A DNA stretch of 64,000 nt. Origin: Pseudomonadota bacterium (GTDB lineage Bacteria; Pseudomonadota; Gammaproteobacteria; Burkholderiales; Burkholderiaceae_C). The DNA is taken from assembly GCA_021845505.1 (NCBI GenBank), contig JAJZVU010000011.1, positions 29,744-93,743 of the forward strand, given 5' to 3'. Below the pieces are notes generated by a model. It ran no database searches. It was given only the letters and a program-made list of their open reading frames with translations, and was not told the DNA's origin. Below are positions 8,681 to 15,922 of the stretch, in pieces; positions within the stretch are counted from its first letter, which is position 1; every line of letters begins with the position of its first letter. The position numbers and the translations under genes are program-made.

Positions 8681-9751
8681 CTACCGGCCGGGCGGCGGCG
8701 CCGCCGCGTCGTTGGCCGAGATCCCGTAGGGCGGCCAGGCATAGCGGGTCGGAGTCAGCGCAGCCACGCGGCTGTCCCAGGTGGCCGCGCCGGGGCCGAT
8801 CGGCACCGGCACGATGCGCCTGGCCGCCACCGCCGCCAGCAGTTGCCGCCATGGCGGCCTGGCCGGGACCTCTTGCGGGTGGCGGGCGCGAAAGCTCGCC
8901 AGCGCGCCGACCGCACGCGTGGCCAGGCTCTGGGTCGAAGGGTAGTCGCCCACCGGTGACGACACACTGACGTACAGCCGACCGTCCCGGCTGCCGATCA
9001 GCACGGGCTGGTCGATCACCCGCACCGCAGTTCCCACCGGCAGGCGGGGGTACAGGTAGGCCGCATCTTCGGGATACAGGTGCACGCAGCCGTGGCTGAC
9101 CTGCATGCCGACCCCCCAGGGCCTGTCGGTGCCGTGGATGAAAATCCCCGGGAACCCGGTCTGCATCGCCAGCATGCCCATCGGATTCCCGGGCCCAGGC
9201 GGAAAATACGCAGGGAAATCGACGTCGCCTTCCGCCTGGTGTTCCTGCTGGATATCCTTCGGGACGATCCACGACGGATCCTTGTACTTGGCGATGATGC
9301 GGGTCGCACCCAACGGCGTCGGCCAGCCCGCACGCGCGATTCCCACCGGGAAGGTGACCACCCGGGCGCGCTGCCCCGGCCGCGGCACCGGGAAGTAGTA
9401 CAGCCTGCGGCGCGGCACGTCGACGACGACGCCGGTCCAGGGCTTGGGCGGGAGGATGAATTCGGTGGGAACGACAACGCGGGTTCCGGCGCCGGGCAGC
9501 CATACCGAGACCCCCGGATTGGCGGCGGTGATCTCGTGGTAGCCGAGGTCGTAGTGGCGTGCGATGTCCAGCAGGGTGTTGCGGGGATTGGCCACGCGGA
9601 CCACCCGCAGCTGGCCGACCATGTTGCTCCCGCCCTCGGGAAGCACGAAGGTGGCCGCGTCGGCCACCGGCATCGCGAGCGCGCAGGCCAGGCAGGCCAG
9701 CAGCGCACCGCACAGACGCGCAGCGACACCGGCGGTCGATGTCGGCGGCAC
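8681..9751 (-). CDS. L,D-transpeptidase (ErfK/YbiS/YcfS/YnhG type) with LysM-like domain
   Basis: A 356-residue exported enzyme. An Ala/Leu-rich signal peptide ending near ADAATF is followed by a LysM-like segment (NTLLDIARHYDLGYHEITAA) that would bind peptidoglycan. The YkuD catalytic domain has FIHGTD and the signature SHGCVHLYPED with catalytic Cys near residue 222. The C-terminal 100 residues are family-typical. It should form 3-3 crosslinks or attach a lipoprotein to the cell wall in the periplasm; the nearby Lpp-like gene makes the latter attractive. The only sensible start is GTG at 9751, which lies 6 bp from the start region of the divergent transpeptidase gene. Confidence 0.85.
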   Translation of the reverse strand: MPPTSTAGVAARLCGALLACLACALAMPVADAATFVLPEGGSNMVGQLRVVRVANPRNTLLDIARHYDLGYHEITAANPGVSVWLPGAGTRVVVPTEFILPPKPWTGVVVDVPRRRLYYFPVPRPGQRARVVTFPVGIARAGWPTPLGATRIIAKYKDPSWIVPKDIQQEHQAEGDVDFPAYFPPGPGNPMGMLAMQTGFPGIFIHGTDRPWGVGMQVSHGCVHLYPEDAAYLYPRLPVGTAVRVIDQPVLIGSRDGRLYVSVSSPVGDYPSTQSLATRAVGALASFRARHPQEVPARPPWRQLLAAVAARRIVPVPIGPGAATWDSRVAALTPTRYAWPPYGISANDAAAPPPGR

Positions 9752-9757
9752 GGCGCG

Positions 9758-10309
9758 CTGCTGCGGGCGGCCGGCCTGGTCTGCCTGCTGCTTGCCGGCG
9801 CGCCCCGACCGGCCTGCGCGCACACCCATCCCTGGGTCGTCGTCGACACCCATCGACTCACCCTGACCGTGCTGTCGCCACGCCACCGGGTCTTGGCCCG
9901 GTTCGCCGACATCGCCATCGGCAGCGGCGGAGTCGCCGAATGGCACCGGCGAGGCGACCAGACGACGCCGCTGGGACGCTTTCGCGTCGCCTGGATCGAC
10001 CGGCACAGCCGCTTCGGTCTGTTCTTCGGGCTCGATTACCCGACCCCACGCATCGCGCGCCGCGCCTATCTCGAAGGCCGGCTCGGGCTGCCGGCACTGC
10101 ACGCCATCGTCCACGCCTTCGAACACGGCCGTCTGCCTCCCCAGCACACCGCGCTCGGCGGCGATCTGGGGATCCATGGATTGGGCAGCGACCCCGTGGC
10201 GGTCCAGCGCCTGGTCAACTGGACCGACGGCTGCGTGGCCCTGACCAACCGCCAGGTGCTGCGGCTCGCGCAGTGGGTGCATGTCGGCACCCTGGTGCTG
10301 ATCCGCTGA
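9758..10309 (+). CDS. Second L,D-transpeptidase (YkuD domain), start uncertain
   Basis: About 183 residues: a hydrophobic signal region (LVCLLLAGAPRPACAH) followed by a YkuD-type domain with TTPLGRFRV, GIHGLG and the catalytic motif WTDGCVALT (Cys near residue 159 in this numbering). It has TDGC where the common motif has SHGC, a variant that occurs in the superfamily. No ATG, GTG or TTG lies in frame immediately upstream of the signal region. Tandem CTG codons at 9758-9763 are the nearest candidates, and an ATG at 9739 is in another frame. So either a CTG start, a start further upstream antisense to the divergent gene, or a frameshift must be invoked. Confidence 0.65.
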   Translation: MLRAAGLVCLLLAGAPRPACAHTHPWVVVDTHRLTLTVLSPRHRVLARFADIAIGSGGVAEWHRRGDQTTPLGRFRVAWIDRHSRFGLFFGLDYPTPRIARRAYLEGRLGLPALHAIVHAFEHGRLPPQHTALGGDLGIHGLGSDPVAVQRLVNWTDGCVALTNRQVLRLAQWVHVGTLVLIR

Positions 10310-10429
10310 GGCCGGCGCGCGGCGGCCATGCGGCCAGCGCGGGCCATCGTCGGTCGGGCGCCTGCGCCCGTGCAGATCCCGGCACAGGTGCCGGCGCGGG
10401 TACCGGCGAAGGCGGCGTCGCATGCCCCT

Positions 10430-10744
10430 TTACTTCTGCATGGTCTTCTTGAACATGCGGTCGATCTCCTGCTTCAGTCGATCGACCTCGCTCATCGCCC
10501 GATCGGCGGTCGACGAAGCCTGGTCGGCCTTCTGCATCGCGGCGTTGGCGGTCTGGTTGGCCTGGTCGGCGGTCTTGTTGGCCTGGGCGGCCTGGGACTG
10601 CGCGGCCTCGGCGGCCTGCTGCGCCGAGTTGGCCGTGGCATTGGTCTTCGCCAGGTCGCCGGTGGAGGCGCAACCGCCGAGCAGTCCGGCGGCCAGCGCG
10701 AGGCCGACTACGAGCAATCTGGATTTCAACGCGGATGACGCCAT
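10430..10744 (-). CDS. Lpp/OprI-like alanine-zipper outer-membrane lipoprotein
   Basis: A 104-residue lipoprotein. The N-terminal signal ends in the lipobox LLGGC (Cys near residue 25), followed by a Ser/Thr/Asp start that favours outer-membrane sorting. Residues 35-95 form an uninterrupted heptad-like alanine/asparagine coiled coil (repeats of AAxxAxxQAxxANxTAD), then a basic C-terminus ending in KKTMQK with a terminal Lys. This is the architecture of Lpp/OprI murein lipoproteins, whose C-terminal Lys is crosslinked to peptidoglycan by L,D-transpeptidases, and two such enzymes are encoded just upstream in the window. Crosslinking here is inference. Confidence 0.8.
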   Translation of the reverse strand: MASSALKSRLLVVGLALAAGLLGGCASTGDLAKTNATANSAQQAAEAAQSQAAQANKTADQANQTANAAMQKADQASSTADRAMSEVDRLKQEIDRMFKKTMQK

Positions 10745-11204
10745 GGCACTGCTCCCTTGAGTGAGGACAACCCTGGCAGTCTAGGAACAATGCGCGGCGC
10801 AGAGTGCAACGTGATGAAGCCCAACCACGGCCTGGGTCATATTCGGTCACAGCCAGGTGCACGCCGCAGCGCCGTCCAAAGGGTTCGCCTTGCGGACGAC
10901 AATTGGGGTATACGGGAAGATCGCGCACCGGCCCGGCCACGTACACTCGGCTGACGCTCCCGGCTGCCGCGCGCGCAGACTCATGCGCAACTCCGGCGGG
11001 CGCCTGCCCTCTCCCGCACATGCACGTCTTCCCCAGCAGACGCGCCGGCTTGCAGTGCTCGACCGGCCCGATGCCCTGCCACGGCAGGCACGGCAAGACC
11101 CCGGCGAGAGTGACCAACCATGACAAATGCAACCAGGCGAGCCAGCCGCGGCAGTCGCCGGGCAGCGCCGTCGCCGACCAAGGCATCCACCCCGGAGACC
11201 GTGC
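10745..11204. other. 460-bp intergenic region between divergent genes
   Basis: It separates the lipoprotein gene (minus) from the sigma-54 activator gene (plus) and should hold both promoters. I could not assign clear -35/-10 pairs; a TATACG at about 10908-10913 within a locally less GC-rich stretch is the best -10 candidate on the plus strand. A short dyad CCTGCC-AC-GGCAGG is at 11075-11088. No credible coding frame is present. Confidence 0.4.
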
Positions 11205-13247
11205 ATGACATCGGAGGTCCGCGCCGCAAGGGACGCACATACCGACAGGATCCGCAGCCACGCCGGCGCGCCGCCCGCGGCCGGCCCCGGCGCCGAGGCA
11301 CCCGCGTTTCTCGTCGCCTCGTGGCGCCGCTGCATCGAAGACTACGGGCTGCAACCCCAGCAACCCTTCGCCGCGGCGGCGGTGGCCGGCGATCGACTCG
11401 AACATGCGCGCGACGCCAGCCAGCGACTGCTGCGCATCGCGCGCCCGGAGATGGCCAGCCTGCACTCCCAGATCGGCGGCAGCCACGGCGCCTTGCTGCT
11501 GGCCGATGCCGACGGGGTGCTGCTGGACAGGGTCTGCGATCCGCTGCAACAGGACCTGCTCGACAGCCTGGGGCTGGCACCCGGCTTCCTGTGCGACGAG
11601 CGACACGCGGGCACCGCCGGCCCCGGCACCTGCCTGCACGAGGGCCGCGCGCTCACCGTCTACCGCGACGAGCATTTCTTCTGGGACCTGGCGGGGCTGA
11701 GCTGCTCGGCGGCGCCGATCCGCGCTCCCGACGGCAGCATGCTGGGCGTGCTCGACGCCTGCAGCGTCCAATGCCGCGACAGCCGGGAAAGCCAGCGTCA
11801 CACCACGCTGCTGGTGGGCATGTCGGCGCGGCTGATCGAGCGGGTGTACTTCACCGGCAGCTTCCAGCAGCACTGGCTGGTGCGGCTGCACGAGCGCGCC
11901 GAACTGGTCGGAACGATGCGCGACGGCGTGCTGGCGATCGACGGCGACTGCCGCATATGCGGCGCCGACGCCCAGGCGGCTGCGTTGCTGGGCTCGCGCG
12001 GCGCGGCGGACCTGGTCGGACGCGACATCGGCGAATTCCTCGATCTCAGTCGCGCCGGCTTCTGCTCGCGCGCCACCCGGATGCCCTGCCGCGTCTGGCC
12101 GGTGCAGGGGCAGCGAGCCGGCAGCCGCTACTTCCTTTCGGTGCGCCCGCCGCAGCGCACCGCGCTGCCGGCGGGCGGCCGCGGCGACGACCCCGAGTCG
12201 CCGGCCTGCGCCAGCCTGCGCGCGCTGGCCGCCGACGCGCCGGCCGGGGAAGACCGGCCGGCGGCTGCGATCGACCCGGTGATGGCGCACAACCTGTGGT
12301 GCGCCGAACAGATCATGGACAAGGACATCAACATCCTGCTGCAGGGCGCCACCGGAACCGGCAAGGGCACGCTGGCCAAGGACATCCACCTGCGCAGCGC
12401 GCGCCGCGGCAAGCCCTTCATCGCGATGTGCTGCGCGGCGATCCCCGAGACCCTGGCGGAGAGCGAACTCTTCGGCTACGAGTCGGGCGCCTTCACCGGG
12501 GCCCGCTCCGGCGGCATGCGGGGCAAGATCGTGGCTTCGGACGGCGGAACGCTGTTCCTGGACGAAATCGGCGACATGCCGCTGAGCCTGCAGGCGCGGC
12601 TGCTGCACGTGCTGGAAGAACGCGAGGTCACGCCGCTGGGAAGCACGCGGGCGATTCCAGTCGACCTGCATGTGATCAGCGCCAGCAACCACGACCTGCC
12701 GGATCTGATCGAACGCGGACTGTTTCGCCAGGACCTGTATTACCGGCTCAACGGCATCACGCTGAGCCTGCCGCCGCTGCGCGAGCGCGAGGACCTGCGG
12801 GCATTGGTCGTCGAGGCCTGCCGCAGCGAAGGCGGCGCGCGCCCGCTGCGCATCGAGCCGGACGCGCTGGCCTGCCTGCTGCAATACGCCTGGCCCGGCA
12901 ACATGCGCGAGCTGCGCAATGTCGTGCGCACCGCCAACGCGCTGTCGCCGGACGGCGTGCTGCGCGTCGAGCACCTGCCGGCCGCGCTGCGCGGCCCGGG
13001 CGGCCCCGGCGGCCCCAGTGGCCGGACGGCCGCGCAGCGCGCGGGCCTGCGCGCTGCGTCAGCGCAGGTGGCGCCGGCGGCCGAGTCCGGTGCACGCAGC
13101 GCACCGCACGGCTACCACGACATGACCGCGCTGCTGCAGCACCATCGCTGGAACATCAGCCACGCGGCAGCCGACCTGGGTGTCAGCCGCAACACCTTGT
13201 ACCGCCACATGCACCGGCTGGGCATCCGGACCACGCGCGAGCGCTGA
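11205..13247 (+). CDS. Sigma-54-dependent transcriptional activator, AcoR-type (GAF-PAS-AAA+-Fis)
   Basis: A 680-residue enhancer-binding protein. The N-terminus has the AcoR-type opening (VASWRRCIEDYGL) and a GAF-like sensor at about 70-215, followed by a short PAS-like region at about 230-300. The AAA+ domain at about 345-590 has Walker A GATGTGKG near 381, the sigma-54-contacting GAFTGA loop near 428 and Walker B GGTLFLDEIGD. A Fis-type HTH closes the protein (HAAADLGVSRNTLYRHMHRL). The loop is intact, so it should act at sigma-54 promoters. The start at 11205 has GGAGA upstream. It converges on the binding-protein gene whose operon carries a good sigma-54 promoter at 14862-14877; regulation of that operon is a strong inference. 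The ligand is unknown. Confidence 0.92.
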   Translation: MTSEVRAARDAHTDRIRSHAGAPPAAGPGAEAPAFLVASWRRCIEDYGLQPQQPFAAAAVAGDRLEHARDASQRLLRIARPEMASLHSQIGGSHGALLLADADGVLLDRVCDPLQQDLLDSLGLAPGFLCDERHAGTAGPGTCLHEGRALTVYRDEHFFWDLAGLSCSAAPIRAPDGSMLGVLDACSVQCRDSRESQRHTTLLVGMSARLIERVYFTGSFQQHWLVRLHERAELVGTMRDGVLAIDGDCRICGADAQAAALLGSRGAADLVGRDIGEFLDLSRAGFCSRATRMPCRVWPVQGQRAGSRYFLSVRPPQRTALPAGGRGDDPESPACASLRALAADAPAGEDRPAAAIDPVMAHNLWCAEQIMDKDINILLQGATGTGKGTLAKDIHLRSARRGKPFIAMCCAAIPETLAESELFGYESGAFTGARSGGMRGKIVASDGGTLFLDEIGDMPLSLQARLLHVLEEREVTPLGSTRAIPVDLHVISASNHDLPDLIERGLFRQDLYYRLNGITLSLPPLREREDLRALVVEACRSEGGARPLRIEPDALACLLQYAWPGNMRELRNVVRTANALSPDGVLRVEHLPAALRGPGGPGGPSGRTAAQRAGLRAASAQVAPAAESGARSAPHGYHDMTALLQHHRWNISHAAADLGVSRNTLYRHMHRLGIRTTRER

Positions 13248-13267
13248 GCGACACCGGTACGCATCGC

Positions 13268-13299
13268 CGCGGCGCGGTGCCGCAGGGCACCGCGCCGCG
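13268..13299. terminator. Strong hairpin between convergent genes
   Basis: A 14-bp perfect GC-rich stem (GCGGCGCGGTGCC pairing with GGCACCGCGCCGC plus one more closing pair) with a 4-base loop lies between the stops at 13247 and 13305. No U-run follows on either strand, so it is a termination-like or mRNA-end-protecting hairpin rather than a classic intrinsic terminator. Confidence 0.6.
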
Positions 13300-13304
13300 C
13301 GACC

Positions 13305-14144
13305 TCACTTGGCGGTCTGCAGTCCCCACTGCCTCCATACGCCGAGCGCGTACTTGGATCGGTAGAAGGCGGCGAGCTCGTCGTTGTCGGCCTTGCGGCG
13401 CGGGCCGACGAAGTGGAACTTCACGCTGTTCAGCACGCTGACCGTGAAGGCCACTCTCGCGTAGCTTCCCGACGCCAGCGCAACGCTGCGCAGGCACAGC
13501 CCCTGGGTCTTGTACTGGGTGGTCTGCGACGCGTACATCATGCCCAGGCGCTTGCCGCCATGCTTGAGCGCGTCGGCCACCTGGTCGGTCCCGAGCACCC
13601 GCGCCATGCCCGCCTCGAGCTTCGGGTCCGACCGGGTCAGGCCATCGAACAGGTGCATCGACTGCCCGCCCAGGGGGCTGAGGTCCTCGTTGGGCATGAC
13701 CACCTGGCCCTGCATCGAGCGCAGGTAGGCCGCATCGAGCTTGCCCGCCAGCGCCTGTGCGTCGCCGCAGCGCGCGACCGCGGCGATGTGGTCGTAGGCC
13801 ACGGTGTGGTACAGGTTGACAAAACCGCCGTCGGTCAGCTTGTTCTGGTAGCCATCCCCGGCAAGGATCAGGATGTCCGACGGCACGCCCTGGACGGTCC
13901 CGGCATACAGCACTCCGGATGGGGCGAACTCATAGGTGATGTGGAGGTTGGGATGCTGCCTTTCGAATTCGTAACCGATTTCCTGCAACGCGCCCCTGAG
14001 CGCCTCGGGCGCCCAGACGCGCAGCGTCTTGTTGGCGGATCCTGCAGGCGCCTGGGCATCGGCTTGCGCGCCGAACAGGCTCGCGAGTACCACCGCGGAA
14101 CATGCCACCTTGGCTGCGGTGGCGAACAATTGGGTCGGCTTCAT
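13305..14144 (-). CDS. Periplasmic substrate-binding protein, ModA/PBP-II-like
   Basis: A 279-residue exported protein. A signal peptide (VACSAVVLASLFGAQADAQA) is followed by a type-II periplasmic-binding fold: TLRVWAPEALRGALQEIGYE at the N-terminus, FAPSGVLYAGTVQGVPSDIL, and DGGFVNLYHTVAYDHIA, as in ModA-like molybdate/oxyanion-binding proteins. Cys residues occur in the mature part. No permease or ATPase gene is adjacent, so it may serve a distant transporter or a sensor. It is the second gene after the sigma-54 promoter, 112 bp downstream of the DsrE-like gene, with AGGGATAG before the ATG. Ligand identity is unproven. Confidence 0.75.
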   Translation of the reverse strand: MKPTQLFATAAKVACSAVVLASLFGAQADAQAPAGSANKTLRVWAPEALRGALQEIGYEFERQHPNLHITYEFAPSGVLYAGTVQGVPSDILILAGDGYQNKLTDGGFVNLYHTVAYDHIAAVARCGDAQALAGKLDAAYLRSMQGQVVMPNEDLSPLGGQSMHLFDGLTRSDPKLEAGMARVLGTDQVADALKHGGKRLGMMYASQTTQYKTQGLCLRSVALASGSYARVAFTVSVLNSVKFHFVGPRRKADNDELAAFYRSKYALGVWRQWGLQTAK

Positions 14145-14256
14145 CTTCTATCCCTGTTGAATGGGGTTCCGAAAGAGTTGACTGCGTCGCGCAGGCGCAC
14201 CGGCGGCTGCCAGGCTGGCACCACGCGCGCTGCCCGGTCGGGAAGTCCTGCGGCGC

Positions 14257-14760
14257 TCAGGGCATGTTGTAGTAAACGTAGCCTTTGGCTTCGTACTTGA
14301 AGATCGACGTCACCCCGCTGGGTCGCGCCACACCGACAAAGGGAAAGAACTGGCTCTTCTTGACGTGGAAGGCCAGCATCGCGGCGTGGCAGGCCAGCAT
14401 GCGCACGCCCATTTCGTGCAGGCGCTCGAGCAGCTTGGCCGCCTGCGGATTCTTCTTCTGCACGAAGAAGTAGATCGCCGGGCCCGGCGCGATGAGCACG
14501 ACCTTGGTGGGAATTCCGTGCCCCATCAGGGAAACCAGGTTGTGGGTGATGACCAGCGGGACAGCGGGCCACAACGCCGGATTGCTCGGCACCTTGAGCA
14601 CCGCGCGCACCGGATGGTGCTTGTTGAAGTAGGGATACGCGTAGTCATTTCCCCCCATCGCGTTCGCCCCGCCGCCGGCGGTCGACGCCCGGGCGGCGGG
14701 CAGTGCGACGCCGATGACACCCAGCGTCAAGGCCAGGGCGCGAACCCATGCATAGCTCAT
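14257..14760 (-). CDS. Exported DsrE-family protein
   Basis: A 167-residue protein with an N-terminal signal sequence (LALTLGVIGVALPAARAS) and a DsrE/DsrF-like domain. It has VVLIAPGPAIYFFVQKKNP and LHEMGVRMLACHAAMLAFHV with a single Cys at the position where DsrE/TusD proteins carry their sulfur-relay Cys. DsrE relatives handle persulfide sulfur, but periplasmic DsrE-like proteins are less well understood. It is the first gene of the putative sigma-54 operon with the binding-protein gene. The 5' untranslated region is predicted at about 90 nt and includes a strong hairpin. Confidence 0.72.
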   Translation of the reverse strand: MSYAWVRALALTLGVIGVALPAARASTAGGGANAMGGNDYAYPYFNKHHPVRAVLKVPSNPALWPAVPLVITHNLVSLMGHGIPTKVVLIAPGPAIYFFVQKKNPQAAKLLERLHEMGVRMLACHAAMLAFHVKKSQFFPFVGVARPSGVTSIFKYEAKGYVYYNMP

Positions 14761-14807
14761 GTTCTCTCCTCGTATTGGTATGGCCGGTAGGACCGATCGC
14801 GTAGCGT

Positions 14808-14842
14808 CCCTGCCTGCGCGAACCCGGTTCGCGCAGGCAGGG
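14808..14842 (-). promoter_or_regulatory. Perfect 16-bp inverted repeat in the predicted 5' leader
   Basis: CCCTGCCTGCGCGAAC (14808-14823) and its exact complement (14827-14842) are separated by only 3 bases. No T-run follows on either strand. It lies about 10 nt after the start point expected from the sigma-54 promoter, so in the mRNA it would form a very stable stem close to the 5' end. It could be an operator, an mRNA-stability element or an attenuator. Confidence 0.7.
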
Positions 14843-14861
14843 GCGTCGGCCGCAAGCTGCT

Positions 14862-14877
14862 AGCAAGCCACGTGCCG
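14862..14877 (-). promoter_or_regulatory. Sigma-54 (-24/-12) promoter
   Basis: On the minus strand the sequence reads CGGCACGTGGCTTGCT. It matches the consensus TGGCACG-N4-TTGCW at all but the first base, with the invariant GG and GC exactly 10 nt apart. Transcription would start near 14852 and run into the DsrE-like and binding-protein genes. The adjacent gene for a GAFTGA-containing activator and the tandem dyads upstream support it. Confidence 0.78.
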
Positions 14878-14916
14878 GCGATCGCAACCGGATGCAACAC
14901 CAGGAAAAGCCCATAT

Positions 14917-14929
14917 ACTCAAATACTTA
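14917..14929. promoter_or_regulatory. IHF-like site between activator sites and sigma-54 promoter
   Basis: ACTCAAATACTTA fits WATCAANNNNTTR with one mismatch, inside a 25-bp AT-rich island (14911-14935) that stands out in this GC-rich region. DNA bending by IHF between the enhancer and a sigma-54 promoter is a known arrangement. Its position, about 50 bp upstream of the -24 element, fits. Confidence 0.45.
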
Positions 14930-14987
14930 TGTATGGAGCCGATGCGCCCGGCGGGCTGGGCGCCCGGGCTGCGCTGCGCCAGCGGGT

Positions 14988-15020
14988 GACACTGTGTCGC
15001 GCGCCATGGGACAAACTGTC
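14988..15020. promoter_or_regulatory. Tandem GACA-N3-TGTC dyads (putative enhancer-binding-protein sites)
   Basis: GACACTGTGTC (14988-14998) and GACAAACTGTC (15010-15020) share the inverted repeat GACA-N3-TGTC with centres 22 bp apart, two helical turns. They lie about 110-145 bp upstream of the -24 element, the usual place for sigma-54 activator sites, and just beyond the end of the methyltransferase gene. Likely bound by the AcoR-type activator at 11205-13247 (inference). Confidence 0.65.
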
Positions 15021-15088
15021 ACTCCCGGCCCGTGGCGACCGGGCGGCCCGCTTCACCAGGCCGGCTGGCGCCGGACCGGATCCAGCCC

Positions 15089-15838
15089 TCAGAGATGGCG
15101 GAACGGCTCGAGGGTTCGATGGCGCAGCGCGTAGCGCAGCTTCTTGAACCAGATGCTCAGGTACATCCTCTTCCACAGCCTGAGGCGATTGCGCAGAGGC
15201 TCCGCCGGCGCCGGGTGTTCGACCGGGATGTACCAGCCGTTGCGGTTGAGCCGGCGCACCAGCTTGTAGCCCCGGCTGCGCAGCAGCCGGTGCTTGGCCA
15301 GGTACAGGTGCTTGTCCTCCAGCAGGATCAGGCGCGGGCGGTAGCGCGCGAAGTCCAGGCCCTGCAGCACCTCGAGTTCGGCCCCCTCGACGTCGATGGA
15401 CAGCAGGTCGATCCCGGCGGCGCCGGCCTGCTCGAGCACCGTGGTCAGCGTGGCCGTGCGCACCGTGATGCGCTGGAACCGCCGGTAGTTGTGCTCGTCG
15501 ATATTGGCGCGCAGGCTGGCGTGCCCGGTCACCGGCGACTCGCCCTGCAGCGGGATCAGCAGGGTCATTTCCCGGCGGTCGTCGTTTTCCACGCAGGCGC
15601 ACTCGACGACCGTCGACCGCTGGCGCAGCCGGCGCGCGCTTTGCGCGAGATCGGGTATGGGCTCGATCAGCACGCCGTGCCAGCCGATCTGCTCCAGGTG
15701 CCAGGTCTGCGATTCCGGCGAGGTCGGTTCGTTGGCGCCGACCTCGACGAAAAACCCGCTGTGCCTGTCGCCGAAGTACTGCCGTATGGCCCGCTTTTCC
15801 TGCTCTTCGTCGCGCAGCAGCTCAGCCTGATCTTTCAT
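15089..15838 (-). CDS. FkbM-family SAM-dependent methyltransferase
   Basis: A 249-residue cytosolic protein with the FkbM-type Rossmann methyltransferase pattern: FFVEVGANEPTSPESQTWHL (SAM motif I region), WHGVLIEPIPDLA with the acidic ribose-binding residue, and IDLLSIDVEGAELEVLQGLD, the most conserved FkbM block. The C-terminal 50 residues are basic and aromatic. FkbM enzymes O-methylate sugars or small molecules; the acceptor here is unknown and no glycan cluster surrounds it. The ATG at 15838 is used; a GTG at 15859 is in frame. It stands as a single gene between the sigma-54 region and dabA. Confidence 0.85.
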   Translation of the reverse strand: MKDQAELLRDEEQEKRAIRQYFGDRHSGFFVEVGANEPTSPESQTWHLEQIGWHGVLIEPIPDLAQSARRLRQRSTVVECACVENDDRREMTLLIPLQGESPVTGHASLRANIDEHNYRRFQRITVRTATLTTVLEQAGAAGIDLLSIDVEGAELEVLQGLDFARYRPRLILLEDKHLYLAKHRLLRSRGYKLVRRLNRNGWYIPVEHPAPAEPLRNRLRLWKRMYLSIWFKKLRYALRHRTLEPFRHL

Positions 15839-15922
15839 GCTCCCGGTGTCCTCGGTCACTGCGCGGGGGGATTCCGCGACACCGATGCTAGTGCGCCCCC
15901 GGCGCCCGCGGCCACGACCGGC

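Noticed and set aside
14911..14935. ModE box for molybdate control near the ModA-like gene
   Set aside because: The AT island has only weak dyad symmetry and does not match the usual ModE half-sites; an IHF-like reading with one mismatch is simpler, between enhancer dyads and a sigma-54 promoter.
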